Positions 34,397 to 44,420 of a stretch of 64,000 bases of DNA are shown piece by piece. The translations under genes were made by a program, and so were the position numbers. Origin of the DNA: an uncultured Alphaproteobacteria bacterium (GTDB lineage: Bacteria; Pseudomonadota; Alphaproteobacteria; Caulobacterales; Caulobacteraceae); assembly GCA_903860975.1 (NCBI GenBank), contig CAIOSI010000027.1:49110-113109 (forward strand). Reading direction: 5' to 3'. The first letter of the stretch is position 1. Every line of letters starts with the position of its first letter. The notes under the pieces were generated by a model that was not told the DNA's origin, made no database searches, and saw nothing but the letters and a program-made list of their open reading frames with translations.

Positions 34397-34427
34397 TCCG
34401 GGCCGCCACGCCCCCTGGTGGCCCGGA
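34397..34427 (+). terminator. Hairpin after the small exported protein gene
   Basis: TCCGGGCC (34397-34404) pairs with GGCCCGGA (34420-34427), with CCA/TGG extending the stem inward. It lies 22 bp after the stop codon at 34375 and before the RNase P RNA. There is no U tract. Confidence 0.5.
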
Positions 34428-34470
34428 CCCTCGCCTTGACCTAGAGCTCCCAAACCCTCAGGTTCGTCGC

Positions 34471-34874
34471 GGACCAGATGGCTGGGCGATCGCGGTCTCT
34501 ACAAAGAGGTCGAGGAAAGTCCGGGCTCCACGACGACATGGCGGCGGGTAACACCCGCCGGGGGCGACCCCAGGGATAGCGCCACAGAAAGCAAACCTCC
34601 TCTCTTCGGAGGGGTAAGGGTGAAAGGGTGGGGTAAGAGCCCACCGCGTGCCTGGTAACAGGGACGGCATGGCAAGCCCCGCCAGGAGCAAGACCGAATA
34701 GGGACCGTGCGCCCTCCTGAGCCTCGGCGAAGGAGGGCAGGGCTGTCGTAGGCCCGAGTGGTCCGGGTAGGTCGCGCGAACCGTCCCGCGAGGGGCGGTC
34801 CAGAGGAATGATCGCCAATGTCTGGGGTTTTGGCCCCAGGCGGCACAGAACCCGGCTTACAGGCCGTCTGGTCC
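34471..34874 (+). ncRNA. rnpB: RNase P RNA (type A, alphaproteobacterial)
   Basis: About 404 nt. This RNA is the catalytic part of RNase P, which trims tRNA 5' leaders. The ends pair (GGACCAGATGG at 34471 with CCGTCTGGTCC at 34864). Conserved regions are in order: GAGGAAAGTCCGGGCTCC at 34512, TGAAAGGGTGGGGTAAGAGC at 34621, and AGAACCCGGCTTA at 34847. The open frames on the opposite strand here are shadows. It lies directly upstream of the dcw cluster. The precise ends are inferred from pairing. Confidence 0.95.
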
Positions 34875-35459
34875 AATGCGCTTGCCCACCCATGATCAGA
34901 AAAGTCGGGCTATTCCTGCAAGGGTAGCGGGAAATCTTCCATTGCCCGCGCCGTTCAGGCGAAGGTCAATGAGCCCTTCTGCCTTCGAGAGGATGGCGCT
35001 CGCCGCCGTTTAGCGACGGCTCATCGAAAATCGGAGAGGTCGGCGGCCAGCGCGGCTCCGCAAAGCTTAATATCTTTATGAATCAATAGGTTACGTCTAT
35101 GAGGCAACGTAACATATTGAAAATTGTACACTTTCTTACCGTCGCTTTTGGCGCCGAGATTACGGAAAGGCCTCCTGCGGCCCCATCAGACATTGGAATG
35201 AGACGCCTCCATGGCTGCTAAATAGCGGCTCTGCGCCTATTTGTTCACTGTATGTTCAGTGGATAACAACTTCCGCTTAACCATATCTTCGCGCGATGCC
35301 TTGGTTTCTATAATAAAAGGTCAATTGGAGTCATTGTATCCCATTAGGGCCCATGTTATCCCGTTCTTACTTTGCTAACCAAACCGAATGCGTTGGGGCG
35401 AGCGGTTGTAGGCAAGGGAGGGGGCTGCTGGTGGGGCGGCTCGGTTCAGGGGCTTTGCG
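34875..35459. other. Long AT-richer intergenic region upstream of mraZ
   Basis: 585 bp with no gene I can support. It must hold the promoter or promoters of the dcw cluster. Notable items are the GTTACGT inverted repeat (separate entry), a lone TTAACC half-site near 35277, and a GAGTC (CcrM-type GANTC) site near 35328. The middle part (35060-35380) is visibly AT-richer than the surroundings. Confidence 0.6.
35090..35113. promoter_or_regulatory. Inverted repeat GTTACGT upstream of mraZ
   Basis: GTTACGT at 35090-35096 and ACGTAAC at 35107-35113 are perfect inverted copies with a 10-bp spacer, in the AT-rich leader about 350 bp before mraZ. It could be a binding site for a dimeric regulator or a small hairpin. 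Confidence 0.4.
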
Positions 35460-35927
35460 GTGTTTCTCTCGACCTTCGAGAAACAACTGGACGGGAAGCG
35501 ACGCATCGTCGTGCCGCAGGATTTCCGTGCTCAGACCGCGGGCCCGTTCGACGGCGTCTTCTGTTTTCCCTCAATCGAGGCTGACTGCATCGAGGGGGGT
35601 GGAAAGTCCTTGTTCGACCGTTACGCCGGTGTGATCGAGGAGCTGGAATTCGGTGATCCGATCCGCAGCGCCCTGGAGGTCTCCGTCTTCGGCGGCATGG
35701 CGCAACTGTCATACGACACCGCTGGCCGTATTACCTTGCCTGAGATCCTCTGTGAGCAGTTCGGCCTTACCGATTGGGTTGTCATCGTGGGGCTCGGCGA
35801 ACGCTTCCAAATCTGGAACCGTGAAGCCTTCCAGGCCCAGCGCTCCACCCAGCGCGACATGGCTCGCGATGGCTTGGCCAATCTGCGCGCCCAACAGCGC
35901 GCAGCTAAACTGAGCGCAGCCGGATGA
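35460..35927 (+). CDS. mraZ: MraZ, division/cell wall cluster transcriptional regulator
   Basis: 155 aa with two SpoVT/AbrB-like repeats (residues about 1-50 and 75-125), including [18 protein letters not shown] in the first and [15 protein letters not shown] in the second. MraZ is the first dcw gene and binds upstream repeats of its own operon. The start is a GTG at 35460 with AGGGG 9 nt upstream. Its stop overlaps the rsmH start (ATGA). Confidence 0.94.
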   Translation: MFLSTFEKQLDGKRRIVVPQDFRAQTAGPFDGVFCFPSIEADCIEGGGKSLFDRYAGVIEELEFGDPIRSALEVSVFGGMAQLSYDTAGRITLPEILCEQFGLTDWVVIVGLGERFQIWNREAFQAQRSTQRDMARDGLANLRAQQRAAKLSAAG

Positions 35928-36856
35928 GCGCACCGCACATGCCCGTCCTGCTCGACGAGGTCGTGGAAGCGATGCAACCCCGCGCCGGCAAGATCCTCGT
36001 GGATGGAACGTTTGGCGCAGGCGGCTATACGCGCGCGCTTCTGGGCGCTGGCGCTGGCGTCGTCGCTTTTGACCGTGACCCCAGCGCTCGCCGCTTTGCC
36101 GACGGCCTTCCAGGAGACCGCTTCCGCCTCGTAGAGCGCAGGTTCTCGGAGCTTGATGAGGAGGTGGGTATCGCCGCAGTTGACGGTGTGGTGTTCGATA
36201 TTGGCGTCTCTTCCATGCAGCTCGATGAGGCCGAGCGCGGGTTTTCATTTATGCGAGACGGTCCCCTCGACATGCGCATGGCCGCTGAGGGGGGCACGGC
36301 CGCTGATCTGATCAACCAGGCTGAGCCCGCAGAGATCGCCCGCATCCTCTACGTCTACGGTGAGGAGCGCGAGAGCCGCCGGATTGCGCGCGCCATCGCG
36401 CGCCGACGTGCCGAAGAGCCTTTCACTCGGACCCTGGAGTTGGCGGACTTCATCGAAAAGACGCTAGGCGGACGCCGTGGTGCCAAGGTTCACCCCGCGA
36501 CCCGGTCTTTTCAGGCCATCCGCATCGCGGTGAACGAGGAGCTGGCTGAACTCGAAGCCGGTCTTGCTGCGGCCGAGCGCGCGCTGAAGACCGACGGGCG
36601 TCTTTGCGTGGTTACGTTCCATTCGCTGGAAGACAGAATCGTGAAGAACTTCTTCGCGTTGCGAGCGGGCAAGACGCCTGCGGGTTCACGCCATGCTCCG
36701 CCGGTGGAAGTCACAGCGGAGCCGAGCTTTCAGATGCTGTTCAACGGCGCTCATGCGCCGTCGGCGGTGGAGCTGGTGGCGAACCCGCGTGCGCGCTCGG
36801 CGAAACTGAGAGCGGCGGTGCGTACGGACGCGCCGACTTGGAGGGTTGCGGCATGA
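35924..36856 (+). CDS. rsmH: 16S rRNA (cytosine(1402)-N(4))-methyltransferase
   Basis: 310 aa. RsmH (MraW) methylates N4 of C1402 in 16S rRNA. The N-terminal [13 protein letters not shown] and the SAM-binding [14 protein letters not shown] are standard, as are DFDIGVSS-type [19 protein letters not shown] in mid-protein and [13 protein letters not shown] near the C-terminus. It overlaps mraZ by 4 nt and ftsL by 4 nt, so it is embedded in a coupled operon. Confidence 0.96.
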   Translation: MSAPHMPVLLDEVVEAMQPRAGKILVDGTFGAGGYTRALLGAGAGVVAFDRDPSARRFADGLPGDRFRLVERRFSELDEEVGIAAVDGVVFDIGVSSMQLDEAERGFSFMRDGPLDMRMAAEGGTAADLINQAEPAEIARILYVYGEERESRRIARAIARRRAEEPFTRTLELADFIEKTLGGRRGAKVHPATRSFQAIRIAVNEELAELEAGLAAAERALKTDGRLCVVTFHSLEDRIVKNFFALRAGKTPAGSRHAPPVEVTAEPSFQMLFNGAHAPSAVELVANPRARSAKLRAAVRTDAPTWRVAA

Positions 36857-37272
36857 ATTTGCTCAAGCGCAGGGTGCGTGGGTTCCGACTGGTGGATCTC
36901 GTGGCCTTGAGCCTGCTTGCGGTCCTGATCCTGGGTGTCTATCTGGCCAAGACCGTCGCAGGCGGAGAGCGCGCCAGGATCGCCAGCGTTGAGCGTCAGA
37001 TCGTTGCTGAGAAGTCGCGCATCCGTCTGCTGCAGGCTGAGGTCAGCCACCTCGAACAGCCTGCGCGGATCGAGCGTCTATCGGAAACCTATCTCGGCAT
37101 GGCGCCCGTCGCGTTCAAACGCCAGGCCGACGTCGAGGCATTGCCAGAGCTTGCGCGCAAACCCCTGGCGGCACCGGCCAAGCCGGTCGAGGCGACGCCC
37201 GATCCGATCGTCATCGCGCCCCCGCAGCCGGCTGCGCCGCTGGCCATGCCCACCCAGGTCGCCACGCGATGA
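36853..37272 (+). CDS. ftsL: Cell division protein FtsL
   Basis: 139 aa bitopic divisome protein. A short cytoplasmic tail is followed by one transmembrane segment (about residues 14-36, [19 protein letters not shown]) and a periplasmic coiled coil (about 40-80, [22 protein letters not shown]), then a proline-rich tail. FtsL links FtsB and FtsQ and helps activate FtsWI. The start is set by the ATGA overlap with rsmH and by the membrane topology; the longer frame is an rsmH shadow. Sequence conservation in FtsL is low, so identification rests partly on position. Confidence 0.9.
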   Translation: MNLLKRRVRGFRLVDLVALSLLAVLILGVYLAKTVAGGERARIASVERQIVAEKSRIRLLQAEVSHLEQPARIERLSETYLGMAPVAFKRQADVEALPELARKPLAAPAKPVEATPDPIVIAPPQPAAPLAMPTQVATR

Positions 37273-39023
37273 GCCTTGGCCACCCCACATTTGGTCCCGC
37301 GCAGATTTCTCGGCGTCTTTCCGGCTTGATGTGGCAGTTCGAGCATGCGTTCGAGCGCGCCCGCGCCGCCGGTCGGGCCGAAGACGATACTCGCATTCGC
37401 ATCTTCGTGGTTCTGGCGATCTTCGCCCTAGGCTTCGTGGTGCTGTCGATTGGCGCGACGCACGCAGCGCTCTTCTCCAAGGCCGGCGAGGGCGACGCCT
37501 ACGCCCCACCTCAGGGCGCCGCGCGGGCCGACATCGTCGACCGCAACGGCCAGATGCTGGCGTCAGACTTGTTGCACTACGGCCTCTATATCGACCCGCG
37601 CGAGATCTGGGACACGGCCGAGACGCGACACGCGCTGAGCGCCAGCTTGCCCGACCTGACGCCCGAGCGGCTTGAGCGCGCGCTTCGTGGTGGGCGCCGC
37701 ACGTTTGTCATCGGTGGTCTGACGCCGGAGGTTCGCGCCAAGGTTCACGATCTCGGCCTGCCTGGCGTCAGCTTCGAGCCGGAGCAGAAGCGGGTTTATC
37801 CGCTGGGCTATACGGCCGCCCATCTGGTGGGCTTCGCCGACACCGGAGGCCAGGGGTTGGCAGGCGCGGAAGCTGCGCTCAACGACCAGATCCGTGAGGC
37901 TGCGACCAGCAACGGCACCGTGCCTCTTTCCATCGACCTGCGGATCCAGGCCGCCCTGGAAGACGAGCTCTATAAAGCGGTGGCTCAGTTCCACCCCAAG
38001 GGCGCGGTGGGCATCGTCACCAACGTCCACACAGGCGAAATCCTGGGCCTCGCCAATTTCCCCACCTTCGATCCGAACAAGCCCGGTGCCTACAGCCTCG
38101 ATGCGCGCCAGAACCGTGCAGCAGGATCGATTTATGAAATGGGCTCGACCTTCAAGGGGTTCACGGTTGCGGCAGGTCTTGACAGCGGGGTCGCCACACC
38201 GACGTCGACCTTTGATGCGACCCACCCCTTCCAGCTCGGCTACCGCACCATCACCGACTATCACGCCACCCATGCGATCCTGACCCTGGTTCAGGTCTTC
38301 CAGCACTCCTCCAACATTGGCACGGCGCGTCTGGGAGAACAGATCGGACCAGAGCGTCTCCATGACTATTTCACCCGGTTTGGCCTGACGCAGGCGGCGA
38401 AGACCGAGATGATCGAGACGGCGCGACCGCTGACGCCGCGCGTCTGGGACAATGACGCCATCGCCTCCACCTCATTTGGTCACGGCATCAATGTGAGCCC
38501 TCTGGCGATCGCCCGGGCCTATTCTGGCCTGACCAACGGCGGCGAGTTGCTGCCCCTGACCATCAAAAAACTGGCGCCAGGAACCGTCGTCCATGGCCCG
38601 CGGATGGTTTCCGAAAAAACGGCGCTCACGCTTTTGCAGATCATGCGGTCCAACGTCAGTTGCGCCTGTGGGTCGGGCAAGTCGGCCAATATTCTTGGCC
38701 TGAACATCGGCGGCAAGACGGGCACCGGCGACAAGTGGGATCCTGCGCTCAAGCACTATAGCAGCACCAAGCAAGTCTCCTCCTTTGCCGCAGCGTTTCC
38801 GACGGATGGCGCGCTGAGTGCGCCGCGCTATTTCGTTCTGGTGCTGCTTGATGAGCCCCAACGCGACAAGACCGGCGCCGACCCCACCGGCGGGATCGTC
38901 GCAGCGCCTGCCGTCGGTCACATCATTGAGCGGATCGCCCCGTTCTTAGGTGTTCAGAAGCGCGCCGAGACCAACCCCTACACGCCGCTCGATCCTAACG
39001 CCGAAGCCGGAGAGGAGCATTGA
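37269..39023 (+). CDS. ftsI: Peptidoglycan D,D-transpeptidase FtsI (PBP3)
   Basis: 584 aa, class B penicillin-binding protein that cross-links septal peptidoglycan. A cytoplasmic N-terminus of ~45 residues precedes one transmembrane helix (IFVVLAIFALGFVVLSIGA). The pedestal domain follows, then the transpeptidase motifs S293-x-x-K296 (MGSTFKG), S347-S-N349 and K483-T-G. It starts within the ftsL stop (ATGA) and ends in a one-base overlap with murE. Confidence 0.96.
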   Translation: MSLGHPTFGPAQISRRLSGLMWQFEHAFERARAAGRAEDDTRIRIFVVLAIFALGFVVLSIGATHAALFSKAGEGDAYAPPQGAARADIVDRNGQMLASDLLHYGLYIDPREIWDTAETRHALSASLPDLTPERLERALRGGRRTFVIGGLTPEVRAKVHDLGLPGVSFEPEQKRVYPLGYTAAHLVGFADTGGQGLAGAEAALNDQIREAATSNGTVPLSIDLRIQAALEDELYKAVAQFHPKGAVGIVTNVHTGEILGLANFPTFDPNKPGAYSLDARQNRAAGSIYEMGSTFKGFTVAAGLDSGVATPTSTFDATHPFQLGYRTITDYHATHAILTLVQVFQHSSNIGTARLGEQIGPERLHDYFTRFGLTQAAKTEMIETARPLTPRVWDNDAIASTSFGHGINVSPLAIARAYSGLTNGGELLPLTIKKLAPGTVVHGPRMVSEKTALTLLQIMRSNVSCACGSGKSANILGLNIGGKTGTGDKWDPALKHYSSTKQVSSFAAAFPTDGALSAPRYFVLVLLDEPQRDKTGADPTGGIVAAPAVGHIIERIAPFLGVQKRAETNPYTPLDPNAEAGEEH

Positions 39024-40486
39024 TGACGATGCGTCTTTCCGAACTCGTCAAACGCGATCTGAGTTTCGATCCGCAGATCAAGGGTGTCACAGCTGACAGC
39101 CGAAAGGTTCGTCCCGGTTGGCTTTTCGCTGCCCTTCCGGGCGCAAAGGTTGACGGTCGCAGTTTCGCCCCGCGCGCGGTCGAGCAGGGAGCCGTGGCCG
39201 TCCTGGCGGGTCGCGAGATCGAGGGTATGAGCGCCCCCCTGGTGATCGCGTCCGATCCGCGCCGCGCCTACGCCTTGGCCGCCGCAGCGTTCTGGGGCGC
39301 CCAGCCAGCAACTTGCGTGGCGGTCACGGGCACCAATGGCAAGACTTCGGTCGCCGCCTTCTGCCGGCAGATGTTCGCTGCCAATGGCCTTAAGGCCGCC
39401 AGCATGGGTACGCTTGGGGTGCGCGTAAGCGGCCCAGGCACCCTTGACGAGCAGATCACGCCGCCGGGGCTTACGACGCCTGATGCTTCGGATATCGCTG
39501 AGCTGTTGGCTCGCGTGGCGCAGTCCGGTGTGACCCATTTGGCGCTGGAAGCTTCATCGCACGGCATCGACCAGCGCCGTCTGGACGGCGTAGAGCTTGC
39601 CGCCGCGGGGTTCCTAAATCTCACTCAAGACCACCTCGACTATCACGGCACTATGGGTGTCTATCGCGCCGCGAAGCTGCGTCTTTTCGAGATCCTCCTG
39701 AAGCGCGGCAAGACGGCGGTGTTGAACGCCGATTCCGACGCCTACCCAGCCTTCGCTGGAACCGCCGTTCGCGCCGGTCAGTCCGTCATGAGCGTGGGCG
39801 CCGCCGGGCAAGGCCTGAAGCTCCTGGATCGAACGGCTTTCCCGAACGGTCAGGCGCTCAAGGTCCTCCATGACGGCAAGGTCTACGCGGTCAGCTTGCC
39901 CCTGGTCGGCGCCTATCAAGCGTCCAACGCCCTGATCGCAGCGGGCCTTTGCATCGCTGCAGGTCTGAGTGCCGAGCAGGCTCTGGGAGGCCTTGAGGCG
40001 ATCGAGGGTGCGCCAGGGCGTCTGCAGCGGATCGGCCAGGGCCCAAATGGTGGCGAGGCCTATGTGGATTATGCCCATACGCCGGACGGGCTTCAGACCG
40101 TGCTCGCAGCGCTTCGTCCCCATGTGCGCGGCAAGCTCATCGTTGTCTTTGGCGCTGGCGGTGACCGCGACCGTACCAAGCGCCCGCTGATGGGACGGAT
40201 TGCCGCCGACTTCGCCGACATCGCGATCGTGACGGATGATAACCCGCGCAGCGAAGCGCCCGGAGCTATCCGCGCCGAGATCCTGATCGGCGCAAATACC
40301 GCCATGGAGATCGGTGACCGGCGTGAGGCGATCCGTGCCGCGGCTGGGCTGCTCGCTGATGGCGACATCCTCGTGGTGGCTGGCAAGGGCCATGAGCAGG
40401 GGCAAATCGTCGGCAATGTGACCCATCCCTTCGACGACGTGGCTGAAACAGCGAGCGCCCTGACTTGGGCGAACGACCATGGCTGA
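39023..40486 (+). CDS. murE: UDP-N-acetylmuramoyl-tripeptide synthetase
   Basis: 487 aa. MurE adds meso-diaminopimelate to UDP-MurNAc-L-Ala-D-Glu in the cytoplasm. The ATP loop GTNGKTS (103-109), the carbamylated-lysine region and DDNPRSE (the diaminopimelate-specific DNPR motif) are present, supporting meso-A2pm as the substrate. I start at the ATG at 39023, 5 nt after GAGGAG, rather than the overlapping TTG at 39020. It overlaps murF by 8 nt. Confidence 0.95.
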   Translation: MTMRLSELVKRDLSFDPQIKGVTADSRKVRPGWLFAALPGAKVDGRSFAPRAVEQGAVAVLAGREIEGMSAPLVIASDPRRAYALAAAAFWGAQPATCVAVTGTNGKTSVAAFCRQMFAANGLKAASMGTLGVRVSGPGTLDEQITPPGLTTPDASDIAELLARVAQSGVTHLALEASSHGIDQRRLDGVELAAAGFLNLTQDHLDYHGTMGVYRAAKLRLFEILLKRGKTAVLNADSDAYPAFAGTAVRAGQSVMSVGAAGQGLKLLDRTAFPNGQALKVLHDGKVYAVSLPLVGAYQASNALIAAGLCIAAGLSAEQALGGLEAIEGAPGRLQRIGQGPNGGEAYVDYAHTPDGLQTVLAALRPHVRGKLIVVFGAGGDRDRTKRPLMGRIAADFADIAIVTDDNPRSEAPGAIRAEILIGANTAMEIGDRREAIRAAAGLLADGDILVVAGKGHEQGQIVGNVTHPFDDVAETASALTWANDHG

Positions 40487-41876
40487 GCAGCTTTGGACGT
40501 CGCAGGAGATTGCCGATGCGACGGGCGGTAAGGCGGTCGGCAAACCCTTCATGGCGAGCGGCATTTCGATTGATACGCGCTCGCTTGAGCGCGGTGATCT
40601 CTTCGTGGCCTTGGGCGGGGTGCGCGATGGACACGAATTCGTCGAGCAAGCCCTGGCGATTGGCGCTGTCGGAGCCCTGGCCTCCAGCCAGGTTTTTGGA
40701 TCGGCGGTCATGGTCGACGATGTGCTGCCCGCGTTGGAGCGTCTGGGCCTTGCAGCCCGCGAGCGCGCCGCTAGCGCGCGCCGTGGCGCTGTCACAGGTT
40801 CGGTGGGCAAGACCAGTGTCACTCAGGCGATCATGGCGGGACTTCGACGGGCGGGGCGGGCCCACTCGTCGGTCAAATCCTACAACAACCATATCGGGGT
40901 GCCTCTCACGCTGGCTCGGATGCCCCGCGATACCGAGCGTGCGGTGTTCGAGATCGGTATGAACCACGCAGACGAAATTCGTCCCCTGACGACGATGGTT
41001 CGTCCGCACGCTGTCGTTGTTACGACCGTGGGTCCTGTCCACGTCGAGAATTTCCCTGAAGGCGAGATCGGCGTGGCCAAGGCCAAGGCGGAGATTTTTG
41101 AAGGCCTCGTTTCCGGTGGGATCGCGGTGCTGAACGCCGACGACCACTGGTTTGGCGTCCTTGAGGCCGAGGCGCAGAAGGTAGGCGCACAGGTGCGCAC
41201 CTTTGGGCGCGCTGAGAGCTGTGACGCGCGTCTGATCGACTTCCAAGGCCGCGACGGTCAAGCCGTCCTGAAGGCTCGCTTCCAAGGTAAGGGCCTTGAG
41301 TTTCCAATTCTGCAGACAGGCTTCCATTGGGGCCTGAACGCAATGGCCGTGCTGTTGATGCTCGAAGCGTTGGACGTCGACCTTGACGACAGCCTGGCTG
41401 CGCTCGGTGGTTTCCAGCCGCTCGAGGGCCGCGGTGCCGAAAAGACGGTAGGACTGCGTGGCGGCGATTTCACACTCATCGACGAGAGCTACAACGCAAA
41501 TCCAGTCTCCATGGCCTCGGCCATTGCAACGCTGGGTGCACGCGCAACGGTTGGACGCAAACTCGTCGCGCTCACCGACATGCTGGAATTGGGCCCGCAG
41601 GGTGCGAGCTACCATGCCGCATTGGCACAATTTTTGGTTGAGGCCAGGGTTGATCTGGTGTTCGCCGCTGGTCCCTTGATGAAATCCCTTTGGGAGGCTC
41701 TTCCGTCGACTCGGCGCGGCGGTTACGCCGAACTTGCGGCGGATTTAGCGCCGATGGTCGCCCAGGCCGTAGAGCCTGGCGACGTGGTGATGGTGAAGGG
41801 CTCGAACGGGTCGAAGGCGGGGCTGATCGCCCAGGCCTTGGCTCTTCTCGACGTCCGGTCAGGAGAGGCCGGCTGA
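40479..41876 (+). CDS. murF: UDP-N-acetylmuramoyl-tripeptide--D-alanyl-D-alanine ligase
   Basis: 465 aa. MurF adds D-Ala-D-Ala to the tripeptide precursor. The ATP loop reads TGSVGKTS (106-113), followed by [14 protein letters not shown] and the metal-site region [28 protein letters not shown] in the C-terminal domain is the MurF signature. It starts 8 nt inside murE, and its last base is the first base of the mraY ATG (TGATG), indicating coupled translation. Confidence 0.96.
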   Translation: MAEQLWTSQEIADATGGKAVGKPFMASGISIDTRSLERGDLFVALGGVRDGHEFVEQALAIGAVGALASSQVFGSAVMVDDVLPALERLGLAARERAASARRGAVTGSVGKTSVTQAIMAGLRRAGRAHSSVKSYNNHIGVPLTLARMPRDTERAVFEIGMNHADEIRPLTTMVRPHAVVVTTVGPVHVENFPEGEIGVAKAKAEIFEGLVSGGIAVLNADDHWFGVLEAEAQKVGAQVRTFGRAESCDARLIDFQGRDGQAVLKARFQGKGLEFPILQTGFHWGLNAMAVLLMLEALDVDLDDSLAALGGFQPLEGRGAEKTVGLRGGDFTLIDESYNANPVSMASAIATLGARATVGRKLVALTDMLELGPQGASYHAALAQFLVEARVDLVFAAGPLMKSLWEALPSTRRGGYAELAADLAPMVAQAVEPGDVVMVKGSNGSKAGLIAQALALLDVRSGEAG

Positions 41877-42991
41877 TGTTTTACTGGCTTTACGAGCACC
41901 TCTCCGGCGGTGGCCATGCCCACGTCTCGGTGCTGAACCTGATCCGCTATCTGACCTTCCGCACCGCGATGTCGATCTTCACGGCGCAGCTGATCGTGGT
42001 GGCCATGGGATCGCGCTTCATCCGTTGGATGCAGGCCAAGCAGGGTAAGGGCCAGCCGATCCGCGTCGAGGGCATCCAGCGCCATATCACTGAGAAGGCC
42101 GGCACGCCGACAATGGGCGGGGTGATGATTCTGGCTGGGCTGATCATCGGCACCCTGCTGTGGGCGGACCTGTCCAACATCTATATCTGGGCCGTACTCC
42201 TGGTTACCGCGGGCTACGGCCTGCTGGGGTTCCTCGACGACTACTCGAAGGTCACTAAGCATTCCACGGACGGCATTTCGAGCGCCACGCGTCTGATCAT
42301 TGAGGCCGCGATCGCGATGGCGGCGGTGACCATGATCATCCTGTTTGCCGCCAAGCCGCCTCAAGCGCCGGACCTGCTGACGTCCGTCAGCTTTCCGCTC
42401 TTCAAGCTGGCGGTGCTGAACCTGCATTGGTTCTACCTTTTCTTTGGCGCGTTCATCATCGTGGGGGCGGCCAATGCGGTGAATTTCACCGACGGCCTCG
42501 ATGGCTTGGCGACGGTGCCGGCGATGATCGCAGCCTCCGCCTACGGTTTGATCGCCTATCTCGTCGGCAACTTCGTCTTCGCCAATTACCTGCAACTGCA
42601 CTTCGTGCCCGGCGTCGGTGAGGTGGCGATCTACTGCGGCGCGATGATTGGAGCTGGCCTCGGGTTTCTTTGGTACAACGCCCCGCCTGCCCGGATTTTT
42701 ATGGGTGATACAGGCTCGCTAGCCCTGGGCGGCGGGCTGGGCGCGGTCGCAGTGGCCACGCGGCAAGAGATCGTGCTGGGCCTCATCGGCGGCCTGTTCG
42801 TCGCCGAGACCCTTTCGGTGATTATCCAGGTGGCCTGGTTCAAGCGCACGGGCCGGCGGATCTTCCTGATGGCGCCGATCCATCACCATTTCGAGAAACT
42901 CGGCTGGTCGGAATCGACGGTCGTGATCCGCTTCTGGATCGTCTCGATCATGCTGGCCCTCCTGGGCCTGGCTACGCTGAAGCTGCGCTAG
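41876..42991 (+). CDS. mraY: Phospho-N-acetylmuramoyl-pentapeptide-transferase
   Basis: 371 aa integral membrane enzyme that attaches phospho-MurNAc-pentapeptide to undecaprenyl phosphate, giving lipid I. About ten transmembrane helices are visible. The catalytic aspartates lie in LGFLDDYSK and [10 protein letters not shown], and the cytoplasmic [11 protein letters not shown] motif is intact. The ATG at 41876 overlaps the murF stop; the longer open frame is a shadow. Twenty bases separate it from murD. Confidence 0.96.
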   Translation: MFYWLYEHLSGGGHAHVSVLNLIRYLTFRTAMSIFTAQLIVVAMGSRFIRWMQAKQGKGQPIRVEGIQRHITEKAGTPTMGGVMILAGLIIGTLLWADLSNIYIWAVLLVTAGYGLLGFLDDYSKVTKHSTDGISSATRLIIEAAIAMAAVTMIILFAAKPPQAPDLLTSVSFPLFKLAVLNLHWFYLFFGAFIIVGAANAVNFTDGLDGLATVPAMIAASAYGLIAYLVGNFVFANYLQLHFVPGVGEVAIYCGAMIGAGLGFLWYNAPPARIFMGDTGSLALGGGLGAVAVATRQEIVLGLIGGLFVAETLSVIIQVAWFKRTGRRIFLMAPIHHHFEKLGWSESTVVIRFWIVSIMLALLGLATLKLR

Positions 42992-43010
42992 GGGAGGGCC
43001 GGAGCACGTC

Positions 43011-44420
43011 ATGATCCCCGTCCCCGGCTTCGAAGGAAAGACGGTCGCCGTGTTTGGCCTTGCCCGCACGGGCCTGGCGGCTGCGCGCGCGCTCGTCGCC
43101 GGCGGCGCACGTGTCGCGGTCTGGGATGAGAAGCCGGCGTCGCGGGATCTGGCGGCGGCTGAGGGCTTTGCGGTTGTCGACCTGTCCACGGCCGACTGGT
43201 CGCAATTTGCCGCATTGATGCTCTCGCCAGGGGTTCCGCTGACCCATCCCGCACCGCATTGGACCGTTGAAAAAGCCAAGGCCGCCGGCGTTGAGATCGT
43301 TGGAGACATGGAGCTTTTCGCCCGTGCGGTGAACGCGGCACCCGAGCATCGCCGGCCGAAAATCGTCGCCATCACCGGGACCAACGGCAAGTCGACGACG
43401 ACGGCCTTGATCGGCCACGTCTGCGCCCAGGCCGGTCGCGATGTCCGCATCGGCGGCAACATCGGCGTGGGCGTCCTGGACCTTGAAGACATGCACGGCG
43501 GGGCGGTCTACGTCCTGGAGATGAGCTCATATCAGCTCGACTTGACGTCCAGCCTGCACGCTGATGTCACGGTCATTCTCAACATCTCGCCCGACCATCT
43601 GGAGCGGCACGGCTCGATGGACGGCTACATCGCTGCCAAGCGCCGGATTCTGCTGAACCAAGGCAAAGGCGACACGGCTGTGATCGGCGTCGACGATGCT
43701 TGGGGCCAGCAGATCTGCACCGAGATCACGGCTGCCAACCGCCGCACGATCGTGCCCATCTCGGCGTCCAAGGCCATGGGCCGGGGCATCTATGTCCTGA
43801 ACGGACTGCTCTATGACGCGATGGGCGAGCGCGCTTGGGAAGTCGCCGACCTCAATCAGGCGCGTTCGCTGCCGGGCCGACACAACGGGCAGAACGCTGC
43901 GGCCGCCTATGCTGCCGCAAAGGGGCTAGGCATCGCCCCGGAAGAAGCCGCCCGGTATCTGTTGACCTTCCCGGGTCTGGCCCACCGGATGGAGACGGTG
44001 GCCACTTTGGGGCGCGTGCGTTTCGTCAACGATAGCAAAGCCACCAATAGCGATGCTGCCCGCCAGGCGCTCTTGAGCTATCCGAAATTATTCTGGATCG
44101 CTGGGGGGCGAGCTAAGACCGATGGCATCGAGCCGCTTGAAGATCTCTTCCCCCGCATCGCCAAGGCCTATCTGATCGGCGAGGCTGGCCCCGAATTCGC
44201 CAAGACGCTGCAGGGCAAAACCCCGGCGGTTGAATGTGGGACGCTTGACCCCGCCGTCGCCCAGGCCTTTGCGGACGCTTCGGCCTGCGGCAAAGACGCC
44301 GTCGTACTCCTATCGCCAGCCTGCGCCTCCTTCGATCAGTTCGCTGATTTCGAAGAGCGGGGGGAGGCTTTCAGGGCGGCGGTCCAGCGCCTGGCTCACG
44401 CTGCGAAAGGCGCCGCATGA
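43011..44420 (+). CDS. murD: UDP-N-acetylmuramoylalanine--D-glutamate ligase
   Basis: 469 aa. MurD adds D-glutamate to UDP-MurNAc-L-Ala. The Rossmann-like N-terminal domain (VAVFGLARTGLAAARAL) precedes the ATP loop GTNGKST (123-129) and the NISPDHLERHG segment. FVNDSKATNSDAA in the C-terminal domain is typical. It is out of biosynthetic order after mraY, as usual in dcw clusters, and overlaps ftsW by 4 nt. Confidence 0.96.
   Translation: MIPVPGFEGKTVAVFGLARTGLAAARALVAGGARVAVWDEKPASRDLAAAEGFAVVDLSTADWSQFAALMLSPGVPLTHPAPHWTVEKAKAAGVEIVGDMELFARAVNAAPEHRRPKIVAITGTNGKSTTTALIGHVCAQAGRDVRIGGNIGVGVLDLEDMHGGAVYVLEMSSYQLDLTSSLHADVTVILNISPDHLERHGSMDGYIAAKRRILLNQGKGDTAVIGVDDAWGQQICTEITAANRRTIVPISASKAMGRGIYVLNGLLYDAMGERAWEVADLNQARSLPGRHNGQNAAAAYAAAKGLGIAPEEAARYLLTFPGLAHRMETVATLGRVRFVNDSKATNSDAARQALLSYPKLFWIAGGRAKTDGIEPLEDLFPRIAKAYLIGEAGPEFAKTLQGKTPAVECGTLDPAVAQAFADASACGKDAVVLLSPACASFDQFADFEERGEAFRAAVQRLAHAAKGAA

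Noticed and set aside
34499..34893. Open frames on the - strand within the RNase P RNA
   Set aside because: The region is fully explained by the conserved RNA structure; the frames are accidental.
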